Origin: Pseudomonadota bacterium
GTDB lineage: Bacteria; Pseudomonadota; Gammaproteobacteria; Steroidobacterales; Woeseiaceae
Reading direction: 5' to 3'
NCBI GenBank assembly: GCA_022567295.1
Contig: JADFHE010000002.1
Coordinates: 65,196-107,018 of the forward strand
Length of the DNA stretch: 41,823 nt
In this document: piece by piece, positions 16,012 through 24,515 of the stretch
Layout: each line of letters begins with the position of its first letter
Numbering within the stretch: position 1 is the stretch's first letter
Program-made: the position numbers and the translations under genes
The notes under the pieces: generated by a model
Told to the model about the DNA's origin: nothing
What the model saw: only the letters and a program-made list of their open reading frames with translations
Databases searched by the model: none

Positions 16012-16719
16012 ATGCTGAAGATCGCACGAACAATTCTTAATGGAGTGCCGCTGATCGCATTGCCGGCGCTTGCCGCTGAAGGCGAATTTCAGACTGGCAT
16101 CACCAGCGTCGGTTCGGCGAAGTTTCTGTTCACGCTAGCGGCAGCACTATTTCTGACACTGGTTTTCCGCTCGACGGCCAACCACCTCGCACGATTTGTA
16201 ACCGCAAAGATCGGACAGTGGCGTATACGGGCCGCACTCGCCAGGCGCAGCCCCGACGTTTTGCATGATTTCATACTGCCCGGTGCCTACGGAGGTCTTG
16301 CGAAAATTGACCACGCGATCCTCACCGCGGGCGGCATTCTCTGTATTCAGACAAAACACTATAACGGCGTTGTTTTCGGCAGCGAAGATGAAGCGCAGTG
16401 GACCAATGTCGACGGTATCAAGCGTCGTCGTTTTCTGAACCCACTGATTCAGAACGAAGGTCGAACACGCGCACTGCGGAAAGCTGTGCCCGACGTGCCC
16501 GTCGCCAACCTCGTCATATTCACAGGATCTGTCGAGTTCACATCAGCACCGCCCAAGAATGTCATTCACGTGAACAAACTGGAAAGTTACATCGCCAAGT
16601 TCGTTTTTGGACCCAGCAAGATCGACGATTGGCATGCTGTCTGGTTGACCGTTAACGCTGCGGCCATGACCGACGCGGACACGCGCAAAGACTTCAAGGC
16701 GCAAGTCGGATTCGGCTAG
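16012..16719 (+). CDS. NERD-domain protein, membrane-anchored
   Basis: A 235-residue protein. A hydrophobic N-terminal signal (MLKIARTILNGVPLIALPALAAE) and a second hydrophobic helix (FLFTLAAALFLTLVF, about residues 38-52) precede a NERD (nuclease-related) domain (about 80-200). In it, DHAILTAGGILCIQTKHYNGVVFG gives the D...Q-x-K pattern of this PD-(D/E)xK-like fold. Members are often linked to DNA processing, but activity is mostly unproven. Start: ATG 16012 is preferred; a GTG at 15985 would add nine residues. No clear ribosome binding site is seen for either. Not obviously linked in function to its neighbours. Confidence 0.78.
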   Translation: MLKIARTILNGVPLIALPALAAEGEFQTGITSVGSAKFLFTLAAALFLTLVFRSTANHLARFVTAKIGQWRIRAALARRSPDVLHDFILPGAYGGLAKIDHAILTAGGILCIQTKHYNGVVFGSEDEAQWTNVDGIKRRRFLNPLIQNEGRTRALRKAVPDVPVANLVIFTGSVEFTSAPPKNVIHVNKLESYIAKFVFGPSKIDDWHAVWLTVNAAAMTDADTRKDFKAQVGFG

Positions 16720-16788
16720 ACCAACCCGGCACGCGGCGTCAACGCCGATGTTCTATACTCAGCCGCGACGCAAGCTGAGGCATAGCGA

Positions 16789-17997
16789 ATGGAAACCACC
16801 CGGGCTCTGATTTCATCACCGATAGGCGTTTTAGCAGTTCTTTGTTTGGTCGCTGCCTTTTTCTTCCTGCTGGCCCAGGTAAGTAAAGCCAAGCTGTTTA
16901 ATTACGTACCGCCGTTGTTGTTTATTTACGCAACGCCGGTACTGCTTAATACCTTTGACGTAATTCCCAGTGATTCGCCGATCTATTCAGGACTGAGCCA
17001 GTACGCACTCCCAGCTTTCATTGTGTTGATGCTGATTAAGGTCAATGTTCCAGCCGTTGTGAAAATCATGGGCAAAGGCCTCCTTGTAATGCTAATGGGT
17101 ACGGCTGGCGTGATGATTGGTGGAATTGTTGCGTATGCGGCAGTAAGTCCGTGGCTAACGGACGGGACCTGGAGAGCGGTTGGTGCACTCGCCGGCAGCT
17201 GGATCGGTGGCACGGCCAATATGGCTGCGGTGGGTGAAATGCTTGGAGCAACAGGCGATCACATGGGACTTGCCATTATTGCGGACAACCTTGTCTATAT
17301 CGTCTGGTTGCCGCTGCTACTGATTTCGAGAGATTACGCAGACCAGTTCAACCGCTGGGCCCGAGTTCCCGAGGATCGCATCACAGCCATGGACGCGGCT
17401 GCTGATATGCATATCGAAGAAGATCAGGCCCCGACCATGCCACAGTATCTGTATCTCGTCGCAATTGTCATCGGCATTACGTGGGTAGGTAATACTTTAT
17501 CACCTGGAATTTCTGAGTGGATAGTCGCACACGTTCCCGATAAAATTCAGCCAGCGTTCGGCGTGACGACAATACGAGTTCTCCTTGTGACGACGATAGC
17601 ACTGACACTATCTACAACCCCGGTCTCAAGGTTGCCTAATTCAACTGCTATTGGCACCGCAATCGTGTACGTATTCGTTGCGGGAATGGGAGCACGCGCA
17701 TCACTTGCAGGACTGGGATCGGATGCCCCGATATTCGTTGCTGGCGCATTTATCTGGATTACTATTCATGGCTTGTTTTGCCTGGCCGGCGCCTGGATAT
17801 TCCGAGTTGACGTTCACAGCGTGGCCATAGCATCAGCGGCAAATATTGGCGCTGCAGCTTCAGCACCCATTGTTGCGGGACATCACCGACCCAGCCTGGT
17901 CCCGGTTTCCATTCTTATGGCGCTTATTGGTTATGCGCTGGGTAACTACCTGGCTCCGCTTGTTGGTTACGGCGCGCAGCTCATCTCCGGCCAGTAG
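16789..17997 (+). CDS. DUF819-family membrane protein (YjcL-like)
   Basis: Inner-membrane protein of 402 residues with about ten hydrophobic segments. The family pattern is clear from the N-terminus (KLFNYVPPLLFIYATPVLLN) and the glycine-rich SWIGGTANMAAVGEMLG, repeated in the second half as AIASAANIGAAASAPIVAG. DUF819 proteins are thought to be carboxylate- or sodium-solute-type permeases, but no substrate is established. The GAGGC sequence precedes the ATG. The next gene begins 2 bp after its stop, so the metallo-hydrolase is probably co-transcribed. Confidence 0.88.
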   Translation: METTRALISSPIGVLAVLCLVAAFFFLLAQVSKAKLFNYVPPLLFIYATPVLLNTFDVIPSDSPIYSGLSQYALPAFIVLMLIKVNVPAVVKIMGKGLLVMLMGTAGVMIGGIVAYAAVSPWLTDGTWRAVGALAGSWIGGTANMAAVGEMLGATGDHMGLAIIADNLVYIVWLPLLLISRDYADQFNRWARVPEDRITAMDAAADMHIEEDQAPTMPQYLYLVAIVIGITWVGNTLSPGISEWIVAHVPDKIQPAFGVTTIRVLLVTTIALTLSTTPVSRLPNSTAIGTAIVYVFVAGMGARASLAGLGSDAPIFVAGAFIWITIHGLFCLAGAWIFRVDVHSVAIASAANIGAAASAPIVAGHHRPSLVPVSILMALIGYALGNYLAPLVGYGAQLISGQ

Positions 17998-17999
17998 CA

Positions 18000-19028
18000 A
18001 TGTGGGTGACGTACGCCAAGCGTGCCGTATTTTCGATCGTCGTAATCGTCGTGGTGATCAGTGTCGCCGCCGTATTGCTTTGGCGCAACCGACCCAGCCT
18101 TGACGCGATCGAGTGGCCTGCGCCGGCGATCGCCTCGGCAGCAACCTCTGATTCGGTAACCGTGACCTGGTTGGGGGTTACGACTTTGCTGTTCGACGAC
18201 GGTGAAACGCAAATACTCATCGACGGGTTTTTTTCGCGACCCACCCTGGCGGATATTCTGTTACGACGCCGGGTTAACAACGACGCAGCGATAATCGATT
18301 ACGCCATGAATAAGTTTCGGATGCGACGTCTCGCAGCCATTATTCCTGTCCACAGCCATTTCGATCATGCGATGGATGTCGGCGCGATCGCAAATCGGTC
18401 AAGCGCATCAATTCTGGGATCCGAATCAACCGCGCAAATTGCTCGCGGGGCTGGCGTCCCCGAGGATCAGATTACCGTCGTAGAGCAGGAGGCGAGTTTC
18501 GAGTTCGGCAATTTTCGCGTCACATTGCGGCCGGCCGGACACGCGCCGATTGGCTGGCGGGGCGCCGTTCCGTTGGATGGAGAGATAGAAGCACCATTGA
18601 AAATGCCGCAGCCCATAACGGCCTGGCGCATGGGTGGTGCCTATACCGTGATAATAGAACACCCACAAGGTACAGCGCTGGTGCAGGGTAGCGCCGCCTA
18701 CAAGAAATACGAGCTACAGGATATCGCGGCGGATGTCGTTTTTCTTGGTGTCGCCCAACTGGGCGCTTTGGGCCGGGATTACGCTGAATTGTACTGGCAA
18801 CATACCGTGACAGCGACTGGCAGCCACAGCGTCTATCCGATTCATTTCGACGACTACACGCAACCGTTCGGGGTGGTGGCATTGCCGCCGAAGATTATCG
18901 ATAACTTCGATACGACCGCTAGCTGGCTCAACGAATTCCGCCGGCGCTGGGACAGCGATGCATCGTTATTTATGCCGGAGTTTGGCAAGCCTATCGCTAT
19001 CTTCTCTCAACCCGCTGCAGAGTCCTGA
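18000..19028 (+). CDS. Membrane-anchored metallo-beta-lactamase-fold hydrolase
   Basis: A 342-residue protein with an N-terminal membrane anchor (about residues 8-28, FSIVVIVVVISVAAVLLW) and an MBL-fold domain. The zinc motif HxHxDH is present as HSHFDH (118-123). Further candidate metal ligands are His in RPAGHAPIG and the C-terminal SVYPIHFDDY. The UlaG/ComEC-like MBL group is closest by feel; substrate unknown. It follows the DUF819 gene by 2 bp. Its 3' end overlaps the convergent GIY-YIG gene by 22 nt. Confidence 0.84.
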   Translation: MWVTYAKRAVFSIVVIVVVISVAAVLLWRNRPSLDAIEWPAPAIASAATSDSVTVTWLGVTTLLFDDGETQILIDGFFSRPTLADILLRRRVNNDAAIIDYAMNKFRMRRLAAIIPVHSHFDHAMDVGAIANRSSASILGSESTAQIARGAGVPEDQITVVEQEASFEFGNFRVTLRPAGHAPIGWRGAVPLDGEIEAPLKMPQPITAWRMGGAYTVIIEHPQGTALVQGSAAYKKYELQDIAADVVFLGVAQLGALGRDYAELYWQHTVTATGSHSVYPIHFDDYTQPFGVVALPPKIIDNFDTTASWLNEFRRRWDSDASLFMPEFGKPIAIFSQPAAES

Positions 19029-19306
19029 TCCGCAATCAGTTCCGACAACGTCGCGCGGCCGTCGATCAATGCTCGTTTGGCGGCGCGACTGAGTTGCTTG
19101 ATCCGATATTCGACCTGGGACGCCACCGACCTGTCGCCTGCCGCTTTGGAGTACACCAGCGTTAATGGTCCGCGACCCTTCAGGTACTTCGCGCCGCGTG
19201 GGCTACATTCATGTTCGATTATGCGCCGATCAACGTCCGCAGCGATTCCTGTGTAGTACGTATTGTCGGCACAGCGCACGATGTAAACGCTGTATACAGT
19301 GTCCAC
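19007..19306 (-). CDS. GIY-YIG nuclease-superfamily protein (YhbQ-like)
   Basis: Small GIY-YIG-domain protein. The core reads VYSVYIVRCADNTYYTGIAADVDRRIIEHE: the GIY and YIG elements appear as VYIV and YTG, followed by the conserved Arg and His, then RGAKYLKGRGPLTLVYSK. This is the YhbQ/UPF0213 group, whose nuclease activity is weak or unproven. I use a GTG start at 19306 (99 residues), which begins at the domain edge and 5 bp after the DUF1272 stop. A frame open to 19414 would add a proline/alanine-rich leader read out of frame through DUF1272. Last gene of the acyltransferase group. Confidence 0.8.
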   Translation of the reverse strand: MDTVYSVYIVRCADNTYYTGIAADVDRRIIEHECSPRGAKYLKGRGPLTLVYSKAAGDRSVASQVEYRIKQLSRAAKRALIDGRATLSELIADQDSAAG

Positions 19307-19311
19307 CCTAG

Positions 19312-19542
19312 TCAGCCGCCGCTGCGAACTTGCCGGCTCGCCGGCGGGTATTTCTGCAACAGGCTGGCTGGCCGTATCGGTCGCGGCTCGAGGTTGCCGC
19401 CACAATTCGGACAAACACCCTTAAGGTCACTATTAACGCAATCGCTACAAAACGTGCACTCGAAGGTGCAAATCATGGCGTCAGTAGAATCGGCGGGTAG
19501 ACCCCTGTCGCAGCGCTCGCATCTTGGCCGGAGTTGCAGCAT
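19312..19542 (-). CDS. DUF1272 zinc-ribbon protein
   Basis: A 76-residue cytoplasmic protein with eight cysteines in pairs: CERC (8-11), CTFECTFCSDC (about 25-35) and CPNC (44-47). The pattern fits the DUF1272 family, which very likely binds two zinc ions. The starting MLQLRPRCERCDRGLPADS is highly typical. Function unknown. It starts 3 bp after the Imm10-like gene and ends 5 bp before the GIY-YIG gene, so all are presumably one transcript. Confidence 0.88.
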   Translation of the reverse strand: MLQLRPRCERCDRGLPADSTDAMICTFECTFCSDCVNSDLKGVCPNCGGNLEPRPIRPASLLQKYPPASRQVRSGG

Positions 19543-19545
19543 GGA

Positions 19546-19917
19546 TCAGGCGTTACCGCCCACTAACGTGTCGCCAAATACACGAAAAGCTCCCGCCTCA
19601 ATACTTTCGAGATTTTCTGTCGTATCCGCCCAGGTCAGCACGATATCGGAAACATCATCAAGTTCTTTGGCTGGCTCATGCAACCTCAACGTCAATACAT
19701 TACCGTTCAACGCGGCTTCACGAATCAAGTTGTGCCCACCAAACTGTTGCTCATTGATTTCGATGTAAATGGATTCGTCGAAATCTTCGTCGATAGTGCG
19801 CATCAATAACAGATAGTCAGAAATGTCACCTTCATCCGTCGTCTTTGCAAAAAACAACATGGTGGTGTTGTCGCGAACATCGAATGCAACGGTGTCGTAC
19901 TCTCTGCTATCAGCCAT
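19546..19917 (-). CDS. Imm10-like protein, function uncertain
   Basis: A 123-residue acidic protein without signal peptide. Features that recall the Imm10 immunity-protein family are an opening beta-rich stretch with FFAKTTDEGDISDYLLLMR, then ESIYIEINEQQFGGHNLI (compare the family's YxEINDQ...GG pattern), and LTLRL and DIVLTW strands. It could be an orphan immunity protein, or a housekeeping relative. No polymorphic toxin gene is next to it. The start overlaps the acyltransferase end by 8 nt, so expression is coupled. The family assignment rests on motif memory only. Confidence 0.55.
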   Translation of the reverse strand: MADSREYDTVAFDVRDNTTMLFFAKTTDEGDISDYLLLMRTIDEDFDESIYIEINEQQFGGHNLIREAALNGNVLTLRLHEPAKELDDVSDIVLTWADTTENLESIEAGAFRVFGDTLVGGNA

Positions 19918-20806
19918 TAGCTTCCCTCGTTTTGGCGATTATCTCATCTTTCTCCGTCCACGTTTCGCTCAACCAGGAATGCAATCGTTTCCGATACACC
20001 CGGTCACTCTCATAATTCCCCGTTACAAGCCATTCCTCCAGCTTTCGTTCACGTATGTCAGCTACGACATGAACGTTTCGACCACAACACATGTCCCAGA
20101 ATCTCGTTGCGCCGTCTGGATAGACCAGTGTGACGTCAACAATGCTGGTAAAAAGCTTCCCCATCGACGACAGCGCGATGGCCAAACCTCCGGCTCGCGG
20201 CTGCAGCAGGTTTCGGTATGGCGACTTTCGATCAACTCGTTTTTCTTCCGAAAAGCGTGTTCCTTCAATAAAATTCAGAATAGCAGTCGGCGTATCGCGA
20301 AATTTCTCGCACGCGCGGCGCGTCGTTTCAAGATCCTTGCCTTTCATGTGCGGGTTCCTCGTAAGATACGACGGCGAAAAGCGCTTCATGAACGGCATGT
20401 CCATCGCCCACCACGCGACGCCTAACAACGGAAACCAGATGAGTTCCTGTTTGATGAAGAATTTCAGGAACGGAATGCGGCGATTGAACACTGCCTGGAG
20501 AATTACTATGTCGACCCACGTCTGGTGGTTCACGATAACGAGGTACCAGCCGTCACGCCGCAGACTCTCCAGCCCGTGAATTTTCAGCGTGACCGACCCC
20601 GCAGTTTTCATGATCAGCGTATTGATGCTTATCCAGTTTTCACCTGTCGCCATGAGGGTGCGCGTGAGGAAACGACGCAACATTGGCACCGGCAGTATCA
20701 ATTTTAGTATCGCTAACAGAATGACGGGCACAAACCAGAAAATCGTGTTGATCGTGAACCCACCAAAAAGGAGTACGCCACGAAGATTGCGAATAAAGGC
20801 TTTCAC
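19910..20806 (-). CDS. Lysophospholipid acyltransferase family protein (PlsC/YihG-like)
   Basis: Membrane-bound acyltransferase of 298 residues that probably acylates a lysophospholipid such as 1-acyl-glycerol-3-phosphate. Two hydrophobic segments at the N-terminus are followed by the PlsC domain. Motif I H-x4-D is at 94-99 (HQTWVD), motif II-like IPFLKFFIKQELIWFPLLG follows, and motif III EGTR is at 181-184. The long C-terminus (RKRLHSWLSETWTEKDEI) matches the YihG group, a secondary acyltransferase in E. coli. Start codon GTG at 20806. It heads a four-gene minus-strand unit with the Imm10-like, DUF1272 and GIY-YIG genes. Confidence 0.88.
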   Translation of the reverse strand: MKAFIRNLRGVLLFGGFTINTIFWFVPVILLAILKLILPVPMLRRFLTRTLMATGENWISINTLIMKTAGSVTLKIHGLESLRRDGWYLVIVNHQTWVDIVILQAVFNRRIPFLKFFIKQELIWFPLLGVAWWAMDMPFMKRFSPSYLTRNPHMKGKDLETTRRACEKFRDTPTAILNFIEGTRFSEEKRVDRKSPYRNLLQPRAGGLAIALSSMGKLFTSIVDVTLVYPDGATRFWDMCCGRNVHVVADIRERKLEEWLVTGNYESDRVYRKRLHSWLSETWTEKDEIIAKTREANG

Positions 20807-20905
20807 AGCAATTGATAGCTCGCCCCAAAGAGCTACATCTTAGCCTGAAACTCGGTGGCCGGCGTGGCGCTTGCCGCACTCGAAGCCTTGCAGTACCGTG
20901 ACCAG

Positions 20906-21241
20906 ATGAGCAAACGCATGACAGCGGAGAAGGCACTGCAGGCCGCCGAGGATTCAGAGGACGGACAATACGGTGTGCTGCTCGAAAACGGCAGCATGGA
21001 ACTCGGGTACTACCGACCAATCGGTTCCGATGACCAGCAGCCCCACGAGCAGGACGAAATTTACATCGTGCGTTCAGGTAGCGGCACGTTTGTGCGCGGG
21101 GAAGAGACGATTGTGTTTGAGCCTGGCGATGCGCTGTTCGTTGCGGCGCACGTCGAGCATCGTTTCACCGATTTTAGCAACGACTTCGCGGCCTGGGTCG
21201 TTTTTTATGGCCCGGAAGGAGGCGAGACGTGCGACTCGTAG
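20906..21241 (+). CDS. Cupin-domain protein
   Basis: A single-domain cupin of about 111 residues. The two cupin motifs are recognisable: EQDEIYIVRSGSGTFVRGEE (motif 1, with some metal ligands replaced; H...E...G partly retained) and EPGDALFVAAHVEHRFTDF (motif 2 with the conserved His). Metal binding and substrate are unknown. I chose ATG 20906; the frame is open back to 20855. The next gene overlaps its end by 13 nt with a strong ribosome binding site, so it leads a compact four-gene unit. Confidence 0.82.
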   Translation: MSKRMTAEKALQAAEDSEDGQYGVLLENGSMELGYYRPIGSDDQQPHEQDEIYIVRSGSGTFVRGEETIVFEPGDALFVAAHVEHRFTDFSNDFAAWVVFYGPEGGETCDS

Positions 21242-21690
21242 CAATATTATTGTTGGCCAGCCTGCCAGCGAGTGCGGTAGACATTTCCCGCTTGAGCTGG
21301 CTGTCCGGGTGCTGGACATACAACAACAAAGAGACCGGTTCCGGCGAGTATTGGATGCCGCCGGCCGGCGGAACGATGTTCGCGGTGAGCCGAATAGTGA
21401 AAGATTCGCAGACCGTAGCCTTCGAATACTTGAAAATCGTAACAACCGACTCGGGGTCCCTTGCCCTGATCGCCACGCCTTCAGGGCAGGATACCGCGCG
21501 CTTTGACTTGCTCAACCTGTCTGATGACGAGGTGGTATTTGAGAATCCCGAACACGATTTCCCGCAGCGCATCTTGTATCGGCTGACTGGCAACCAACCG
21601 CTGGGACGAATTGAAGGCAAATCCAGCGGCCATGACATTACCGTTGATTTCCCCATGACCCGTACGGATTGCGAGGAATTCGGCCAGTGA
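21229..21690 (+). CDS. DUF6265-family exported protein
   Basis: A 153-residue protein with a cleavable signal peptide (MRLVAILLLASLPASAVD) and the DUF6265 core: LSWLSGCWTYNNKETGSGEYWMPP, then FENPEHDFPQRILYRL. The GCW and NPEHDFPQRI stretches are family hallmarks. The fold is probably a lipocalin-like barrel, and function is unknown. The start is GTG at 21229, supported by AGGAGG 7 nt upstream, and lies inside the cupin gene's end. Its stop overlaps the next gene's GTG (GTGA). Confidence 0.86.
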   Translation: MRLVAILLLASLPASAVDISRLSWLSGCWTYNNKETGSGEYWMPPAGGTMFAVSRIVKDSQTVAFEYLKIVTTDSGSLALIATPSGQDTARFDLLNLSDDEVVFENPEHDFPQRILYRLTGNQPLGRIEGKSSGHDITVDFPMTRTDCEEFGQ

Positions 21691-22439
21691 GCTGGCGCTC
21701 CGCGCTGCCGGCCGGTGTGGCTGTTGTTGTTCTCATCGTTGTTGTAATGACCGATCCGGTTCCACAGGATCCGCTCTATCATGTGTTCGCCGATCAACGG
21801 TCAATGATCGGAATTCCGAATTTCATGAATGTGATGTCGAATTTGCCGTTTCTGGTTATCGGCATCATGGGGTGGCGAATTATCATCGTAAACGAAGAAA
21901 CTGTAACGGCAACGACAAAATTGGCCTGGATCGTCTTCTTTTTCAGCATTGCACTGACCGCATTCGGCTCCGGTTTTTTCCATCTGCGTCCCGACAACGA
22001 ATCGCTGGTCTGGGACCGGCTGCCGATGACGATCGGGTTTATGAGTCTGGTTTCGATCGTCGTTTCCGAGTATTTCTCACCCATGCTGGGCAGGAAGTTA
22101 TTACCTGGGTTGCTGCTTGTTGGTATCGGCTCCGTCGCCTACTGGGCTTACACGGAATCCCTGGGTGCCGGTGACCTTCGCCCGTATGCCGTCGTGCAGT
22201 TTCTTCCCATGCTGTTAATTCCGTTAGTAATTTCCCTTTATTGGTCGCGCAGTGACCTCGGCCGCTATATCTGGTGGATGGTCGGTTTTTATCTTGCGGC
22301 CAAGGTCGCCGAATTCTACGACGTCGACCTGTATGCGGCAGGCAACCTCATCAGCGGTCATTCGCTCAAACATCTTGCGGCATCGCTCGCGCCCGCGAGC
22401 CTGCTGTACGGATTGATGCGAAGACGCGGTCGTGGCTGA
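21687..22439 (+). CDS. Ceramidase-like membrane protein (CREST superfamily)
   Basis: A 250-residue integral membrane protein with about seven helices. The pattern of alkaline-ceramidase-like hydrolases of the CREST superfamily is seen: NVMSNLPFLVIGIMG, the GSGFFHLRPDNESLVWDRLPM segment (His and Asp as expected for the zinc site) and HSLKHLAASLAP with the C-terminal His pair. Bacterial members probably hydrolyse lipid amides, but the substrate is unknown. Start GTG 21687 overlaps the previous stop, with GAGGAA upstream; an open frame begins at 21669. Its end overlaps the GFA gene by 8 nt. Confidence 0.8.
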   Translation: MSWRSALPAGVAVVVLIVVVMTDPVPQDPLYHVFADQRSMIGIPNFMNVMSNLPFLVIGIMGWRIIIVNEETVTATTKLAWIVFFFSIALTAFGSGFFHLRPDNESLVWDRLPMTIGFMSLVSIVVSEYFSPMLGRKLLPGLLLVGIGSVAYWAYTESLGAGDLRPYAVVQFLPMLLIPLVISLYWSRSDLGRYIWWMVGFYLAAKVAEFYDVDLYAAGNLISGHSLKHLAASLAPASLLYGLMRRRGRG

Positions 22440-22863
22440 AGGCGTCTACGAGGGCTGCTGTCACTGCGGTGCGATCGGCTTTTCCTACCTGTGTTCCATT
22501 GCTCCTGCGAGCTGGTCTGTTCGTGCCTGCCAGTGCCGCTTCTGTCGGTCTCACGATGCTCTGAGTACTTCCGATGCCAGCGCACGGATCGAGTTTCTCG
22601 CAACCGACCCGGCACAGCTAAGTCGTTACAGATTCGGCCTGATGACGGCCGACTTTCTACTGTGCCGGACCTGTGGTGTCTACATCGGCGCGGTCATCGA
22701 AACGGACAACGGACGATTTGGAATTATCAATACCCATGCGCTGCTGCCAGAACCGGAGAATCTTTCGAGCCCCGCACCGGTTAGCTATGACGGCGAAGCC
22801 AAAGATGGCCGCGTTGCACGGCGTGAACAGCGCTGGTCGCCCGTGACCCGCGTGCCCTGGTAG
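22432..22863 (+). CDS. GFA/CENP-V-family zinc protein
   Basis: A 143-residue cytoplasmic protein of the glutathione-dependent formaldehyde-activating (GFA, Mss4-like) family. Zinc ligands are visible as GCCHCGAIGFSY, ACQCRFCRSH and LLCRTCGVYIG, in the usual order. The original enzymatic role of this family is disputed, so this is a family assignment only. The start is GTG at 22432, within the end of the ceramidase-like gene. Last member of the cupin-DUF6265-ceramidase-GFA series; folD follows after 78 bp. Confidence 0.86.
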   Translation: MAEGVYEGCCHCGAIGFSYLCSIAPASWSVRACQCRFCRSHDALSTSDASARIEFLATDPAQLSRYRFGLMTADFLLCRTCGVYIGAVIETDNGRFGIINTHALLPEPENLSSPAPVSYDGEAKDGRVARREQRWSPVTRVPW

Positions 22864-22941
22864 AAACCCAAACCACACAGCGTTACCATGCGTCCGCCGG
22901 CAGCCGCCGGTCTTACTTCAAATGCTAAGGACTAACGAATA

Positions 22942-23838
22942 ATGACGGTTGCAAGACGAATTGATGGCAAGGCCAAGGCTGCGGAGCTCGCTGTGTCGAT
23001 TACCAGCGACGCGTCGACATTGCTGGTTGAGCATGGCATCAGGCCAGGACTCGCCGTTGTCATTGTTGGCGAGGACCCGGCGAGCCAGGTCTATGTACGA
23101 AACAAGAAGCGTACTGCCGAGTCGTGTGGGTTTCATTCGGTGCAGCGCACTCTGGCGGACGACGCGTCACAGACAGATGTACTGCAACTCATTGAGGATC
23201 TTAACGGCGACGCTGCCATCCACGGAATTCTCGTGCAGCTTCCTCTGCCGGAGCACCTGGATGAACAAGCAATTACGCAGGCGATTGAACCATCGAAAGA
23301 TGTCGACGGATTTCATTTCGTCAACATTGGCAAGTTGACGGCCGGCCGAACGTCCGATGCCTTCGTGCCATGCACTCCGGCTGCTTGCATGCTGATGATC
23401 GAGGATGAAATTGGTAGCGATCTCTCCGGAAAAAATGCCGTCGTAATCGGCCGCTCGAATATCGTTGGCAAGCCGATGGCGTCGTTGCTGATAAAGGCCA
23501 ACGCAACGGTAACTATCACCCACAGTCGTACGAAAGACTTGCCACAAGTCGTTGCCGGCGCTGACATCGTCGTTGCAGCCGTCGGTCGTCCGAACATGGT
23601 CAAAGCCGACTGGATTAAAGAGGGTGCCATTGTTATCGACGTCGGCATCAATCGCGTCGAGAAGACAGTTGATGGCGAGACCAAGATGGGTTTGACCGGT
23701 GACGTTGATTATGATGCTGTCTGCGCCGTTGCCGGTGCGATTACACCGGTCCCGGGCGGCGTCGGTCCGATGACAATCATAATGTTAATGGCAAACACAT
23801 TGCGCTCCGCGCGCTTCTCAGCCGGGCTTGAAGGCTAA
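22942..23838 (+). CDS. folD: Bifunctional methylenetetrahydrofolate dehydrogenase/cyclohydrolase
   Basis: Interconverts 5,10-methylene-THF, methenyl-THF and 10-formyl-THF with NADP(H); cytoplasmic, supplying one-carbon units. 298 residues, a normal length (E. coli 288). The signatures are all present: [13 protein letters not shown] with the catalytic Lys, [25 protein letters not shown], the NADP loop [13 protein letters not shown] and the C-terminal [19 protein letters not shown] lies about 9 nt before the ATG. The 278 bp behind it contain only short purine-rich palindromes and no clear terminator. Confidence 0.96.
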   Translation: MTVARRIDGKAKAAELAVSITSDASTLLVEHGIRPGLAVVIVGEDPASQVYVRNKKRTAESCGFHSVQRTLADDASQTDVLQLIEDLNGDAAIHGILVQLPLPEHLDEQAITQAIEPSKDVDGFHFVNIGKLTAGRTSDAFVPCTPAACMLMIEDEIGSDLSGKNAVVIGRSNIVGKPMASLLIKANATVTITHSRTKDLPQVVAGADIVVAAVGRPNMVKADWIKEGAIVIDVGINRVEKTVDGETKMGLTGDVDYDAVCAVAGAITPVPGGVGPMTIIMLMANTLRSARFSAGLEG

Positions 23839-24116
23839 GCGATAGTCGACGGATATCGAGATCACCCGGAGCATCAGTGTAACGCTCAAACAAACCATAA
23901 CGAGATCAGGAGCGCCTCCTCATCAGTACTAACGGCGTGTACCGGGATGACAGCCAGGAGGACAGGGATCAGGCTACGCCATTAAGTTATTTTGTTGCAA
24001 CGCGGACTAGCCTGTTGTTGCACCGCTCAGACCGCAGTGTCTTGCGCAACAAGATGTGCGATCAGCAGTGTTATTCTCGGTTTATGCAAATGAACTCATA
24101 GTCAGGTGACGCGATA

Positions 24117-24515
24117 ATGTTCAGTTACATTCGGGAATGCAAAAGGGCTGTTGGCCCAATGGCACTCCTTGCAACTTTGACGACGTCCGCAGCGTGTACA
24201 TCGACATCGTTGCTTCCCGATCCATTGGCAGCCGGTTGGAACGGCCTCCCGGTCTGCGAACGATTGCACGAGGATTCTGAGCAAAGAATTCTCCGTTGCG
24301 CCTTCCCGCCCGGCGCGGGACATGAACGCCATTATCATGCCCCTCATTTTGGCTACGCGATCGCAGGTGGCCGAATGAAGATTACTGATGGAAATGGGGT
24401 TCGCGAGGTTGACTTAACGACGGGAAGCAGCTTTACCAGCGACGGTGTCATCTGGCACGAAGTGGTAAATATCGGCGACACAACAACCGTATACCTTATT
24501 ATCGAGCCAAAATGA
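24117..24515 (+). CDS. Exported cupin-domain protein
   Basis: A 132-residue protein. The hydrophobic N-terminus and TSAAC motif (Cys near residue 27) suggest a signal peptide, possibly a lipoprotein with a poor lipobox. The cupin part has RCAFPPGAGHERHYHAPHFGYAIAGG (motif 1 with several His) and SDGVIWHEVVNIGDT (motif 2), a typical small metal-binding barrel. AGGTG precedes the ATG. Its stop overlaps the start of the next gene (ATGA), so both are co-translated. Substrate unknown. Confidence 0.78.
   Translation: MFSYIRECKRAVGPMALLATLTTSAACTSTSLLPDPLAAGWNGLPVCERLHEDSEQRILRCAFPPGAGHERHYHAPHFGYAIAGGRMKITDGNGVREVDLTTGSSFTSDGVIWHEVVNIGDTTTVYLIIEPK

Noticed and set aside
23839-24116. Purine-rich gap behind folD with several AGGA/GGA motifs, considered as a CsrA-binding RNA
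   Set aside because: The GGA motifs fall in stems (AGGAG-CGC-CTCCT) or unstructured sequence rather than in hairpin loops; no terminator found.
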